Source: Lachnospiraceae bacterium MD329
GTDB taxonomy: Bacteria; Bacillota; Clostridia; UBA1381
DNA: 64,000 bases
Direction: 5' to 3'
NCBI GenBank assembly: GCA_010206265.1
Contig: VIQV01000012.1
Location: forward strand, 33,099 to 97,098
Positions 37,427-47,876 of the stretch are shown here, one piece after another. Numbering within the stretch: position 1 is the first letter of the stretch; each line of letters starts with the position of its first letter. The notes under the pieces were generated by a model. The model ran no database searches. It was not told the DNA's origin and was given only the letters and a program-made list of their open reading frames with translations. The position numbers and the translations under genes are program-made.

Positions 37427-38968
37427 TTACTGGGCATTGCCTGCGCGCCATTCATCAATCTGACGCTGGATTTCCTCAACAATCTTATCATCGCCTGCAG
37501 CGATAAGTTTCTGCTGGAATTCCTCATATAACCCCATTGGGTCGGCAGCCGCGCCTGAGCTAAGCGACTTCTTATACTCTCCAACTACCGCTGTTACCTG
37601 TGTAAGCTCCATCTTAATCGGGTCTGTATCAAGAGTGAAACCTCTTAATTTTGATGGTGCAGCCTCTTCATTTACCTTTTTGATAAATTCATTCTGATAT
37701 ATCGGGCTCTTATCTTCCATATAGATTTCATAACCGTTGAAAGAGTTACCCGTAGCAAATCTGAACTGTCCGTAAGGGCTGTCAGAAGTTGGCTGTGAGG
37801 TATAACCAATCGGCTGAATTTCATTTTCGTTTACCTTCGTATAGTGCTCGCCCTCAATACCGAAAGTCAAAAGGTTGTATAATTCCTTACCCTTTGCAGT
37901 ATTCATAAGCGCGATTAACTGCATTGCTCTTTCAGGGTGCTTTGAGTTAATTGATATAGCTGTATTTGACGCTGACGCAGCATATGGAATATAGTGACTG
38001 TTGTCAAACGGAATTTTTACATAAGCTGTTGAGCCTGCCGCCTTCTTATTATCAATTTCTGACTGTGTAGGCATATAACCCTGACCTACGATATAGTTTT
38101 CTCCGCCTTTAATATCATAATCTTCTGTACCTACATTCTCTGCTGTAAGAACGTCTTTTCTTATATATCCCTTCTGGAACCAGTCAGCATATACTTCAAC
38201 AAATGTCTTGTATTCAGGAGTTCTGTAAAGATTTACAGGTGTGAAATCATCGCCTGCCGCCTTTACCTTATACGGATTTGAAATCCATTCATAACCTTTT
38301 TCAATGTGGTTTGCAAATCCGAATATACCCTTATTAAGGTCGCCGCCATCCTTTAACATCTTTATGTATTCTTCGATTTTATCCCAAGATTCCTTATCCA
38401 TTGTTTCCTTTGATGAGAAGAAATTGGTAAGCTCTTCAACATTTATCTTATCCTTATACTTTTCATAAATGTCAATCGGGAAATCAAGTGATGTTACATA
38501 AGATACCATCTGCTGCATACACGGAATACTGTAAAGCTTACCGTCTACACGAGATTTATCCATAATTGTGTCAGGAATTTCATTCTTAAGCTCAGGAGCA
38601 TACTTATCAACAAGCTCGTCAAGCTCCATATATGAACCCTTCTTTACCTCGCTTGTATACGGTATCATCCAGCCGTGCCATACAATATCAAGGTTTTCCT
38701 GTGACGCTGACGCAAGTTTCCACTTTTCCGCATAGTCTGTTGAACTGATACATTCAAAATCAACAGTCGTATTAGGCAGATACTTTGCCAGCTCCTCATT
38801 AAACTTATCCCATACCTTCTGTGAATCACGCTGTTCACCCGGACCAAGGAAAATCCATTTCAATGTTACCTGTTCCTCTCCTGTATCCTGTACAGGCTGT
38901 GCTCCGCAACCGCTTAAAAGCAGCGTTGCTGCAGCTATAGCTGCAAGTATTCTTCTTTTTACGTTCAT
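37427..38968 (-). CDS. Sugar ABC transporter substrate-binding lipoprotein (DUF3502)
   Basis: A 513-residue lipoprotein with lipobox LLLSGC (Cys21), then a periplasmic-binding fold starting VTLKWIFLGPGEQRDSQKVWDKF. The C-terminal 130 residues, from about PTSDSPYGQFRF onward, match DUF3502. That module is found in LipO-type binding proteins paired with LplB/YtcP permeases, exactly the permease types encoded at 52652-54518. It captures oligosaccharides at the cell surface for import. It lies far from its permeases, embedded among the SLH genes. The ligand is probably a pectic or fucosylated fragment; the specific sugar is unknown. Confidence 0.92.
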   Translation of the reverse strand: MNVKRRILAAIAAATLLLSGCGAQPVQDTGEEQVTLKWIFLGPGEQRDSQKVWDKFNEELAKYLPNTTVDFECISSTDYAEKWKLASASQENLDIVWHGWMIPYTSEVKKGSYMELDELVDKYAPELKNEIPDTIMDKSRVDGKLYSIPCMQQMVSYVTSLDFPIDIYEKYKDKINVEELTNFFSSKETMDKESWDKIEEYIKMLKDGGDLNKGIFGFANHIEKGYEWISNPYKVKAAGDDFTPVNLYRTPEYKTFVEVYADWFQKGYIRKDVLTAENVGTEDYDIKGGENYIVGQGYMPTQSEIDNKKAAGSTAYVKIPFDNSHYIPYAASASNTAISINSKHPERAMQLIALMNTAKGKELYNLLTFGIEGEHYTKVNENEIQPIGYTSQPTSDSPYGQFRFATGNSFNGYEIYMEDKSPIYQNEFIKKVNEEAAPSKLRGFTLDTDPIKMELTQVTAVVGEYKKSLSSGAAADPMGLYEEFQQKLIAAGDDKIVEEIQRQIDEWRAGNAQ

Positions 38969-38992
38969 AATTTTATTTCTCCCTTCTTAAAA

Positions 38993-41632
38993 TTATCTGA
39001 ATATTACTACTAATTTCGGCGACCACCAATATGAATTGATAAGTATTTTATCACCCGGTCTAAGGTCTGCCGCTGAAGAATTGTAAACTTCGCCGTCAGT
39101 GCTGTCATAACGATATGTTGTTGAATTTACAAGCATTGTCTGCGTTACTTCCGAACCGTTACGGTCAAAATATTTAACCATTGCAGTTCTTCCGTTCGTA
39201 GAAACTGAAATTACATCAGCAATCATATTTCCGTTTAACTGGATATTGTCACCGTCTATTCTTATAGGTCCGACATCATCGGCTCTTACAACAACTCTGA
39301 GCATTTCCACTCTTTCATTTGAAGTAGTATACTGTATAACATCGCCTTTTTTCAGGTCGTTGACCTTCACATTAGAATAGTCAACACGGTCCTTCCAGTT
39401 AGTTGTAGGCTGGTCGTATATAATGTCGTCGCCTGCCAATACACTCTGACCTCCGACAAATACAATCTCAGTTACTTCCATATCGTCCTCGTCAAGAGTC
39501 TGCCATACTTCTTCTACAATTGCAGGGGTGCTGTACTTACCTTCACTTGCTGTATTACTTACAACTGCTCCAAGATTTCCTGCTGCACCTGCGTCATACA
39601 GATAAAGCGGAGCGGGCAGTGCTACGTCAGTTGATGACAATTTAGTCGCAATTTTATATGCCTTTTCATTCTTCTTATCTGTCGGTACCATAAACTGTAT
39701 AGTCTGACCGTCAACAAAGCTGAATGGTTTGTTTTCAGCCATATTCTTATAGAAACGCAATCCGCTAGCTACTCCCTGACCATTTTTTGGGTGCGCATTT
39801 AATATAAATTCATCTTCTGCTGCAATATAATATGACTCAGACGTCTTATTCTCCGCCGTTTGGATTTTCTTAACAAATCCGTTTTCAGTCGTTGAACATA
39901 CGATAAGCTGATTTACGGTTCCGTCCGGACTAGACTTTTTGAGCAACTCCGGAATTTCTGATTTATCTGTCTTTTTATTGTTATATGTTATCTTATCAGA
40001 TAAATTAAAGTTCTCCATTGCGCCTTCCTTGGTGAACAGCCTTATAACGCCCTCTTCGGTATTCTCGTCATAATAACACTTTACAACATACGCATAATTC
40101 TTTGCCGCAGTTGATATTGAATAGCCTGCAAGCTTGTTAAATACATCAATGTAGAACGTTCCCTCACTTCCGATTACAGGCTCATATGTTGCCTGCTGTC
40201 TGTCCTCAAGACGCTGTATATAATCTATTGTATATTCATACTCTGTTCCGTCTTCAAGCTGTACGCCTTTTCTGCCGTTTATACTTAAAAACTTCTTCGG
40301 AGTTGCCGTAACCTGATTATTTGAAATGAGAACTTCGGCAAGTCTGTCACCATCGGTATTTTTACTTAGAGCGATTGAAAGCACACTGCCTGAAGATATA
40401 CTTGAAAAATCAACTTCCTGACCGTCCTGTATAAACTTCGGTTGTATATCATTATCACTGTGTAATTTTAACGAGCCTCGGTCATATTTAAAGTTTACGG
40501 TACTGTCTGTCGCAATTGCCTTATCAACAACAAACGTTTCATAATTCTTTATTACAACCACATCATATGTACTGCCGTTATCATTGCTTATCAGTCTTAC
40601 ACTGCCATTTTCTGTCTGCAAGTCGCCGTCTGCAACAACGTCAAGACGCTTTCCGTTATAAATGAATATTGCGTCTTTTGAAATGTCTATAGTTTTCAGT
40701 CTGTTATTTTCATAATACTTAAACTGTGACTTACTAACATCTTCTCCTGCCTCGTCTGACTGAACCTCAACCACTTTAACACTCTTCTCAGGAACTATAT
40801 GCATTATGTGATAACCGCTTTCATCGGCTCTGTAATATGCCTTAACCTTCATTCCGAGATATTTATCTAAATCATCTTTTTCAGTTTCAAATAATTCACC
40901 GCCGATTTTAACAGTACCCTCGTCATATTGCTCCAGCGCGCTGTACATTGACATACTTCCGCACGCCTCCATTATACCGCTGTAACGGTAAATATTAAGC
41001 GCGTAGCTCATATATTCCTTATCGTTTGCGCTGCTGTACTGAGGTGATGAATTCTGATACCCTGTAGTTGTAAGATAGTTCTTGCTCTCCAGAACATTCT
41101 GAATCATTACAGCCGCGTCAACATACGCAATCTGCTCGCCGACGCCTCCGCTCACACCTCTTAACATATCATTCGATACAGCCAGTGCGTAATATCCGTT
41201 AGGATAACCGCCCTGCTGCTCTGCCCAGGTTGTATAACCTGTAATGGCTACAAGCACCTTTACAGCCTCACCCAACGCGATAACACTGTCGGGTTTAAAT
41301 TCCGCCTTTCCATAACCTGCCATTATTCCGCGTTCATATAGGTATTCAATGCTTGCTGCCGCATCGTTATCTATCAGCACATCTGAAAATATTCTTTTCG
41401 GTGACGCTGAAAGAGAATCGCTGCCGCCAATTACTTTTACTATTATCTTTGCAAATTCCGCTCTTGTAACAGGTTCTGACGCCTTTTCCTCCGTAACGCC
41501 CTCAAATATATTAAGGTCGTTCATCAGCGAAACCGCCTCACTTTGTTTCTCGCTCAAACCTTCCTCCGCAAATACAAAGTTAACAGAAAGCAATAAGCAT
41601 ATAGTAACTATACTGATTATCAATTTTTTCAT
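38993..41632 (-). CDS. SLH-domain surface protein, unknown beta-rich C-terminus
   Basis: An 879-residue secreted protein with a signal peptide (to about FVFAEEG) and two or three SLH domains (about 24-200). A long region of unrecognised beta-rich modules follows. Near the end, two copies of a small motif recur: VNDLKKGDVIQYTTSN and ADLRPGDKILINSYWW, suggesting small beta-barrel repeats. No catalytic motif or linker is evident. Proteins of this shape occur in Clostridia surface loci and may be structural scaffold or S-layer components. It lies directly upstream of the ABC lipoprotein, 24 bases away, so it may present substrate to it. Confidence 0.75.
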   Translation of the reverse strand: MKKLIISIVTICLLLSVNFVFAEEGLSEKQSEAVSLMNDLNIFEGVTEEKASEPVTRAEFAKIIVKVIGGSDSLSASPKRIFSDVLIDNDAAASIEYLYERGIMAGYGKAEFKPDSVIALGEAVKVLVAITGYTTWAEQQGGYPNGYYALAVSNDMLRGVSGGVGEQIAYVDAAVMIQNVLESKNYLTTTGYQNSSPQYSSANDKEYMSYALNIYRYSGIMEACGSMSMYSALEQYDEGTVKIGGELFETEKDDLDKYLGMKVKAYYRADESGYHIMHIVPEKSVKVVEVQSDEAGEDVSKSQFKYYENNRLKTIDISKDAIFIYNGKRLDVVADGDLQTENGSVRLISNDNGSTYDVVVIKNYETFVVDKAIATDSTVNFKYDRGSLKLHSDNDIQPKFIQDGQEVDFSSISSGSVLSIALSKNTDGDRLAEVLISNNQVTATPKKFLSINGRKGVQLEDGTEYEYTIDYIQRLEDRQQATYEPVIGSEGTFYIDVFNKLAGYSISTAAKNYAYVVKCYYDENTEEGVIRLFTKEGAMENFNLSDKITYNNKKTDKSEIPELLKKSSPDGTVNQLIVCSTTENGFVKKIQTAENKTSESYYIAAEDEFILNAHPKNGQGVASGLRFYKNMAENKPFSFVDGQTIQFMVPTDKKNEKAYKIATKLSSTDVALPAPLYLYDAGAAGNLGAVVSNTASEGKYSTPAIVEEVWQTLDEDDMEVTEIVFVGGQSVLAGDDIIYDQPTTNWKDRVDYSNVKVNDLKKGDVIQYTTSNERVEMLRVVVRADDVGPIRIDGDNIQLNGNMIADVISVSTNGRTAMVKYFDRNGSEVTQTMLVNSTTYRYDSTDGEVYNSSAADLRPGDKILINSYWWSPKLVVIFR

Positions 41633-41677
41633 TTGGCGTTATTACTCCTTTCGCAGTTTAATTGATTTGCATATATT

Positions 41678-44600
41678 TTATGCCGACGGATTAAGCTTTT
41701 CATAAACCCGTTTAAGCATTACAGCCGCCTGTGCTCTTGTTGCCGGCTGTTTCGGAGCAAACAGTTCATCTGTCATTCCGTAAATAAAGCCCATATCCGC
41801 CGCCTCAACAATATAGTCGTAAGCCCAGTGGCTTATTTCGTCAATATCGTTGAAATACAGCGTTTTTCCTGTCTGTAAGTTTGTGTTTGTCTTGCCGTTA
41901 TACGCCGATACAATAACTCTTGCAAGTTCTTCGCGCGTAATAGCTGAATTAGGCTTGAACAATCCGTCATAACCACTCATATAATCATTGGTTTTTACCG
42001 TCTGAACATATCCTGAGTACCAGTCATCACCTACTATATCAAAGAAACTGTTTGCATAAGGCGTTGCCTCCTGACCCATTGCGAGAGTTATCATTGTCGC
42101 AAATTCAGCTCTTGATACAGTATCGTCAGGACGGAATATATCATTTTCGTCACCGTTTACTATTCCCAGCTCCGCCATATATTCAACGTCAGCTCTTGCC
42201 CAGTGATTCTTCATATCCTTAAATCTTAGAAGGAAAGTATCCAACTCGTCTGCCGTGTTATCATTTTTCGGAATCGCATTTGGAATTGATACGGCAGGTG
42301 TCTTTGTATCTACTGATGAAGGAGATGGATTCTTGCTTGTGGAGCCGCCTCCACCTCCGCCGCCTCCGCCGCCTCCGCCACCGGAGCCGCCTGAACCGTT
42401 ACCTATATTGTTTAATTTATTATAAAGTTCTGTACGTATTGGCAGCGGATAGAATTTTCCGAGCAGGGTTCTTGCCTCGTTAATATCAGCATCACTCTTA
42501 CTGTAAACCGCTCTGTTTACCGCTGCTGTAACCTCATTCAATTCCAATGTGATTTCATATACTTTAAGTTCTTTAATCTGCAGACCGTTACTGCACTCAA
42601 GATAAATATTATCTTCAAAATTATTCTTCTGCTTACGGAAATCGTAAGAACCCTTTATATCCTGCCAGCCGCCGCTTGCCGTAATTTCCGCAATCGTGCC
42701 GCCTTTTCCCGATACTATTTTAATCTTACTTCCCTGCGCCGCCTTTACTTTGCCTTCAAAGCCATAGCTTGAATCGTTTGTAAAGCCGATTATCTGGTAA
42801 GCGCCCTTTCCGTTTACATTAAGTACATTATCTCCGCCGTCTGAAGAAACCGATAAAATCGTTTCAGTCATCGGCGTCCAGCCTGTGTCCTTGCCGTCAG
42901 CCAAATCACCGTTTGTGCAAAGGTTATCAGCTTTTTTGACTACAAGCACATATTTAACATTTGTTGAAGCTTTATTCTTTTTTGATGTTCCTATAATTGT
43001 AACAGTCTTATCCTCGCGGCTCGGACGAGTTACAGTACCGTCCGGATCTATAATGTTTTCGTCACTGCTGCGCCACGTTATTTCACTTTCAAATTTTCCT
43101 GTTGATATAAAGTCAATATTTTCCGTAACAGGAATTGATGTGTCTATTGTAAATTCCGATAAATCCTCCTGCGCCATTCTCAAATCAGTATATTTAAGAG
43201 TTATATCCTGCTCAAGCGTCAAGCCTGTTGTTTTCTCAACAGCCTTTATTGTTACTGTACCAAGTACGCTTGTATTTACAACTGAAAGCGTTCCTGTATC
43301 CTTATCAATAGTGATACCGTCCATACTTTCAATTTCCTTCGGCGACACAGTCCAGTCAAGCTTTAAGTCTACTATCTGACCTGTAGATTTATCATAAACT
43401 CTGGTAATTTCCTTCTCAATCTGGTCATATACCGTTGTTGGATATGCAAAGTTTGCAGTTCCTTCATCCGGAATAAATACTTCTGTCTGAGGATCATTCA
43501 GATTGATTACATCAGGCGCACGTCCTGTAACGCTTATTGTTTTTTCAAGCTTATTACTTGGGTTTGCAACTGAATATCCTGTAAATACAATTTCACCTGT
43601 TTTTACATTTTTATCAATTGTAAATGTATTTGTACTGCTGTCAAACACTGTACCATCAGGCTTTTGGGTAATGTCTATTGCGGTTTCGCGCGACATCTTT
43701 TCGCCGTCTGTTCCGATAATATCTACAGTATATTCATATTCCTCAGGTTCCTCTTCAGAAAGCGGTATTGCCATTCTGTCCCTGCCTGTTATTTCAATGT
43801 GATCCTCGTCAACAATGGTTATTTTAAAGGTTTTCATCTTTCCTTTAGCTGTTACCGCGCGGAACTCTAACTCGTGACCGCCCTTTGTTGAACTGGCAAT
43901 ATTCAATTTTATCGTTGTATCGCTTTCCTGTGTATATGTCACGCCCGCAGGCAGTTTGTCAGTAATAATGTCAAATGCCACAACCGCGTCTTCTGAAACT
44001 CCGCCTTTATAATTATAGTGTACAGGATTCAGCAGTTCAGAACGTGTGCCTGATACAGGAATCTCAAAACGTGTATCACCTATCATTATATCGTCCTTTG
44101 CCGTGTCATAGAAACGCCATTCGTCGCCCTCCTGTATAAGCATAAACAGTTTTTTCTCTGATGCCACAAGGAACATACCGTCGTTTACTTCGGTAATTGA
44201 GCGTATTTCTTCTTTACACTCTGAACCGTTTCCGCCTTCTGCAATTATCCACGGTACATCAACTGTAAGTGAAGAACGGTCATTCGGAGCTACAAGCATT
44301 CTTCCGCCCTCCGTACCGAGTACCACATAATCATTTCCGGCTCCTGCTGCAGTAAATTTTTCATCATTATCTGTTCCGTCAGAAAGTTTCATAGCACTGA
44401 AACTTGTATAACTTATTTTATCTTGTTTCAGAATCTTTAGAGCTTTTGTTTTATCAAGCAATATCCAGCCTTCAAAAGCGCTTACATATACCATTTCAAA
44501 CGGTGCTCCTCCAAGCGTAAATGCCTGACTCTGCGCCCTGCCGTTACTGCTGAACTGCCACGTTTTCCACTGAGTCATTGTGGTATAAACATACGGTTCT

Positions 44601-45130
44601 TCATCTGTAACACCTATATTCATTCCATAAGCATTTGCATCAATGTTATATATTGTAGGTGCCGAGTCAAAGCTTTCATACACTCTTACCTCAGTTCCTG
44701 ACGCAATAACAAGAAGCTTTCCGTTTGTTGTAACAGTAGTACTGGATTTTGAATAAACATCGCTTGGTACGTTGGTCCAGTTATAACCGTCTTCTGATGT
44801 TAACAGAGTCTTATTCATAGCTGCGACAAAGCAATGCTGTTCCGCCCACCATACAACAGTCTGTCTGTTCGGCTTATTTGCATCGTGCATACCGTTACTA
44901 ACATTTCTGGCAACTTTCCACTCTACGCCATCATCAGATGCAAGTATATCTGTCGGATTACCGTTAGCATCCAGACTTTTTGCTACCGCAATATATACTC
45001 CGAGTTCGGGGCTATAACAGGTATCAACAAATGTATAATTCCCCGAAAGCTCAACCGCCACAACAGGTGTTATTCCCACTGCGCCAATAAGCAGTATCAC
45101 TGAAATCAGCGCTGATAATATCTTTTTCAA
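41678..45130 (-). CDS. Large surface protein: propeller-like domain, Ig-like domains, C-terminal SLH
   Basis: A 1150-residue secreted protein. It starts with a signal peptide (1-26) and a propeller-like domain (about 30-345) shared with the protein at 49985. Bacterial Ig-like/cadherin-like modules with strand-rich repeats follow (about 380-700). Then come an atrophied-Ig-like stretch, a CBM4/9-like jelly roll (about 745-870), a 13-glycine linker and three C-terminal SLH domains (about 1000-1145). The start is TTG immediately after an in-frame TAA, with AGAGAGGA upstream. No enzyme motif is recognised; it may be a binding or scaffold protein. Its SLH domains sit at the C-terminus, unlike its neighbours. 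Confidence 0.75.
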   Translation of the reverse strand: MKKILSALISVILLIGAVGITPVVAVELSGNYTFVDTCYSPELGVYIAVAKSLDANGNPTDILASDDGVEWKVARNVSNGMHDANKPNRQTVVWWAEQHCFVAAMNKTLLTSEDGYNWTNVPSDVYSKSSTTVTTNGKLLVIASGTEVRVYESFDSAPTIYNIDANAYGMNIGVTDEEPYVYTTMTQWKTWQFSSNGRAQSQAFTLGGAPFEMVYVSAFEGWILLDKTKALKILKQDKISYTSFSAMKLSDGTDNDEKFTAAGAGNDYVVLGTEGGRMLVAPNDRSSLTVDVPWIIAEGGNGSECKEEIRSITEVNDGMFLVASEKKLFMLIQEGDEWRFYDTAKDDIMIGDTRFEIPVSGTRSELLNPVHYNYKGGVSEDAVVAFDIITDKLPAGVTYTQESDTTIKLNIASSTKGGHELEFRAVTAKGKMKTFKITIVDEDHIEITGRDRMAIPLSEEEPEEYEYTVDIIGTDGEKMSRETAIDITQKPDGTVFDSSTNTFTIDKNVKTGEIVFTGYSVANPSNKLEKTISVTGRAPDVINLNDPQTEVFIPDEGTANFAYPTTVYDQIEKEITRVYDKSTGQIVDLKLDWTVSPKEIESMDGITIDKDTGTLSVVNTSVLGTVTIKAVEKTTGLTLEQDITLKYTDLRMAQEDLSEFTIDTSIPVTENIDFISTGKFESEITWRSSDENIIDPDGTVTRPSREDKTVTIIGTSKKNKASTNVKYVLVVKKADNLCTNGDLADGKDTGWTPMTETILSVSSDGGDNVLNVNGKGAYQIIGFTNDSSYGFEGKVKAAQGSKIKIVSGKGGTIAEITASGGWQDIKGSYDFRKQKNNFEDNIYLECSNGLQIKELKVYEITLELNEVTAAVNRAVYSKSDADINEARTLLGKFYPLPIRTELYNKLNNIGNGSGGSGGGGGGGGGGGGGSTSKNPSPSSVDTKTPAVSIPNAIPKNDNTADELDTFLLRFKDMKNHWARADVEYMAELGIVNGDENDIFRPDDTVSRAEFATMITLAMGQEATPYANSFFDIVGDDWYSGYVQTVKTNDYMSGYDGLFKPNSAITREELARVIVSAYNGKTNTNLQTGKTLYFNDIDEISHWAYDYIVEAADMGFIYGMTDELFAPKQPATRAQAAVMLKRVYEKLNPSA
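42344..42382 (-). repeat. Polyglycine codon run (13 Gly)
   Basis: Thirteen consecutive glycine codons, mainly GGC/GGA, form the flexible linker before the SLH domains in the 1150-residue protein. The GC-rich trinucleotide run is likely to change length between strains. Confidence 0.9.
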
Positions 45131-45145
45131 TTATGCTCATCCTCT

Positions 45146-47848
45146 CTATTTTTTTACGCCTACAGTTTCTTCCTTCAAAAGACCCATATTATTAAAATCA
45201 ATCTTCGGGAAGTCTTTATTCTTACTGTAAACCTCGCTGTCGTCTTTAAGGGTGAAGTCCTTGCCGTTATAGTTTACAAAACCCGGATCAGTTTTTGTAA
45301 CTATATTACCCGACGCCTCAACGAGCTGTTCATTCGCGTTAAAGCCCTGAGCTGTAGGATTGCCGTTGAGCGTGCTTAACGGGAATTTAATATTTACAAC
45401 CAAATTATTCATAAATTTGTTGCCGTTCTTATATGCGCCGAAGTGGTTTTTAAAGAAGTCCAGCACCTCAGGATTCTTCTGGGAATATACAGGGCTGTAT
45501 TTCTGCCACTGTGCATATGTTCCCTTAACGCTGTCTGACTGTATATCCCACTTTGCGTCAGGATTATATGTATGCGATGCCTCATATGTGCCTGCCGTAT
45601 CAACAAAGATATTACCGTTTACCACATTGTCAATACCCTGCGCGCATACGCCTCTGATACCGTTTGAATTCTGATAACCTATATTATAGAATACATTTTC
45701 AAGTACCTGTAATCCGTTTCCGTTATTATCCGTTCGTATTCCCGCAACGTTCATCTGACGTTCTGTAAATGTCTGCTGTCCTAAGTCGTGAATAAAGTTT
45801 CTTCTTATAATAACATCTCTTTCCCACGGATACTGGTATACGTTCATATAAATGGCGTCCATATCGTGGAATTCCTTAACTGCGTCATAAATATTGTTAT
45901 ATTCGACAGTATGGTCAGGTCCGTATATTATAAGCGCCGTATGCGGCATATCGTGAAGTTCATTATGACTTACCGTTGCACCTACAGATTGGTGTCCTAA
46001 CAGTATTCCTGCCTGATATGAGCGTTCAATCTGAGCCGCCTTATAAATGTGGTTATTTGTAACTACATTTTCACCCGATATACGGTTATCATAATTACCG
46101 CCTGAAATACTTACTCCCGTACTTCCTATATCGTGAATCAGACAATTCTTTACTACACAGCCGGTACCCTTTAGGTAAATACCGTTTGTACCCGTGTCTG
46201 CAACTTCACAATTTTCTACAGTAACGTTTGTCGCATCGTTTATTCTTATAGTACCTGCTCTTGAACAGTCAAGTTTCAGATTCTTAAATGTTACATTACT
46301 TACATTTGAACCTGAAATCAGATTTTCACCTAACTGTGACAGTCTTATATCCGAGCCTTCTCCGAAACCTGACTGCGGATACAGATAAAGCATTTTTGTA
46401 TTACGGTCAATGTAATATTCACCGGGTTCATCTATTTCCTCAAAGATATTTTCATAACGTATGAAATGCTTTGAATAATACTCAGTAACCGAACCTTCTT
46501 TTAAGGTTATCTGACCCGGTTCAATCTTATCTATCGGGAAGTAACCGTAAAAGTAGTTAGGACCAAGAACGCCTGCGGTATATATTTCATTTATGTTTGT
46601 TTTCCATTTTGTCGGACGGTCATAATCAATCTTATAAACCGCGCCTTCCAAAACTCCTGTTTTACTTCTTGCACCGCTTCGTACAATGCCTGTTGTTCCT
46701 ACCCAATCACTATTGGGCCATTTTGCAAGCTGCATTCTGCTGCCGTCAACATACAGTTCAGCCTGCGGAATTACATCTGCATTTATAAGGTAACCGCGTC
46801 TTGAAAGCACGCCTAAATCTTCAATTCCAAGCTTGCCTAAGTCTATCTCAAGCACCTTATCTGCTGCTGTTTTATCAAGAAGCTTTGCTGTCATATCAGA
46901 TGAAGCTGATTTGAATTCACTGTACGGAAGCTTTATTCCGCCTGTAACTCTTGCAACTTCTCCAGGATATGACGTATATGTAACAGGACTGCCTTCTTTA
47001 CCCGAATCTGCCGCTCCAAGTTCAAGCGACTTATCAAGTATATAATCACCGCCGCGGAGATAAACTGTTATTCCGCCTTCGGGATACGCGCCTGCCGCAA
47101 TAATCTCACGCACCTTATCTCTTGCTTTTTCAAGAGTTTTCAGCGGCGCCTCCTGCGTACCTTCATTTGAGTCATTACCTGTATCTGCCACAACAATTGT
47201 ATTTGCCGCATTTATTACAGGATTTTGAGTATTGTTGTTATTATCGTCATCTCCGCCGGATACAGTAAAGTTACCTGCTGTAATCATTCTGTCTGTTATG
47301 ACACACGCCTCTGCTCTTGTCGTATATCTGCTGCTGCGGAAAGTATTGTCTTCGTATCCGTCAAGCAGATGTTTAGAATATGCGGCAAGAACATACTCTT
47401 TATCAGCGTTATAAATATCATAGTAGTCGGAAATACGTGAAATAAGCTGTTCACGCTCATCTCCCTTAACATAGTCCGCGCCTATTGCTCTTACGCTGAT
47501 TTTTACAAGCTCACTGCGTGTTATCGGTCTGTCATAGCGGTTAAACTCATCTCTATAAATCAGCTTTTTCTCAAGCGCCTTTTCTATATACGGCGCTGAC
47601 CAGTTACCTGCTTGAGGGGCAATATTAATGTTCATAGCTGTCAGCGTCATTTTAATAAATTCATCTACATTGACATAGCTGTCAGGTCTGAAACGTACTT
47701 TGTCACCTTCTACGATACCTTCGTTCGTAAGCTTATTGATAAAGCTTTCCGCCCAGTGACCGCTGACATCTGTATAATCCGCCGACGCAGACACCAGATT
47801 TATCTGCATTGTTATGACCGCTGCAAGTATAATAGCAATCTTTTTCAC
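45146..47848 (-). CDS. SLH-anchored right-handed beta-helix protein (GH141-like layout)
   Basis: A secreted 900-residue paralogue of the proteins at 34503 and 47877. It has a signal peptide (1-22), three SLH domains (about 23-195) and an Asn/Asp linker. The GH141-like region has a VADTGNDSNEG start, GGDYIL, DSGKEGS, YPGE, a QAELYVDGSRMQLAKWPN segment and a beta-helix with N-x-I repeats. It starts with GTG after AGGAGG. It is placed between the frameshifted giant gene and the 1150-residue SLH protein. A cell-surface glycosidase on pectic side chains, perhaps fucosidase, is the best guess; the exact activity is unproven. Confidence 0.8.
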   Translation of the reverse strand: MKKIAIILAAVITMQINLVSASADYTDVSGHWAESFINKLTNEGIVEGDKVRFRPDSYVNVDEFIKMTLTAMNINIAPQAGNWSAPYIEKALEKKLIYRDEFNRYDRPITRSELVKISVRAIGADYVKGDEREQLISRISDYYDIYNADKEYVLAAYSKHLLDGYEDNTFRSSRYTTRAEACVITDRMITAGNFTVSGGDDDNNNNTQNPVINAANTIVVADTGNDSNEGTQEAPLKTLEKARDKVREIIAAGAYPEGGITVYLRGGDYILDKSLELGAADSGKEGSPVTYTSYPGEVARVTGGIKLPYSEFKSASSDMTAKLLDKTAADKVLEIDLGKLGIEDLGVLSRRGYLINADVIPQAELYVDGSRMQLAKWPNSDWVGTTGIVRSGARSKTGVLEGAVYKIDYDRPTKWKTNINEIYTAGVLGPNYFYGYFPIDKIEPGQITLKEGSVTEYYSKHFIRYENIFEEIDEPGEYYIDRNTKMLYLYPQSGFGEGSDIRLSQLGENLISGSNVSNVTFKNLKLDCSRAGTIRINDATNVTVENCEVADTGTNGIYLKGTGCVVKNCLIHDIGSTGVSISGGNYDNRISGENVVTNNHIYKAAQIERSYQAGILLGHQSVGATVSHNELHDMPHTALIIYGPDHTVEYNNIYDAVKEFHDMDAIYMNVYQYPWERDVIIRRNFIHDLGQQTFTERQMNVAGIRTDNNGNGLQVLENVFYNIGYQNSNGIRGVCAQGIDNVVNGNIFVDTAGTYEASHTYNPDAKWDIQSDSVKGTYAQWQKYSPVYSQKNPEVLDFFKNHFGAYKNGNKFMNNLVVNIKFPLSTLNGNPTAQGFNANEQLVEASGNIVTKTDPGFVNYNGKDFTLKDDSEVYSKNKDFPKIDFNNMGLLKEETVGVKK

Positions 47849-47876
47849 CGTTAGTCCTCCTATATGTAGTATAAAT

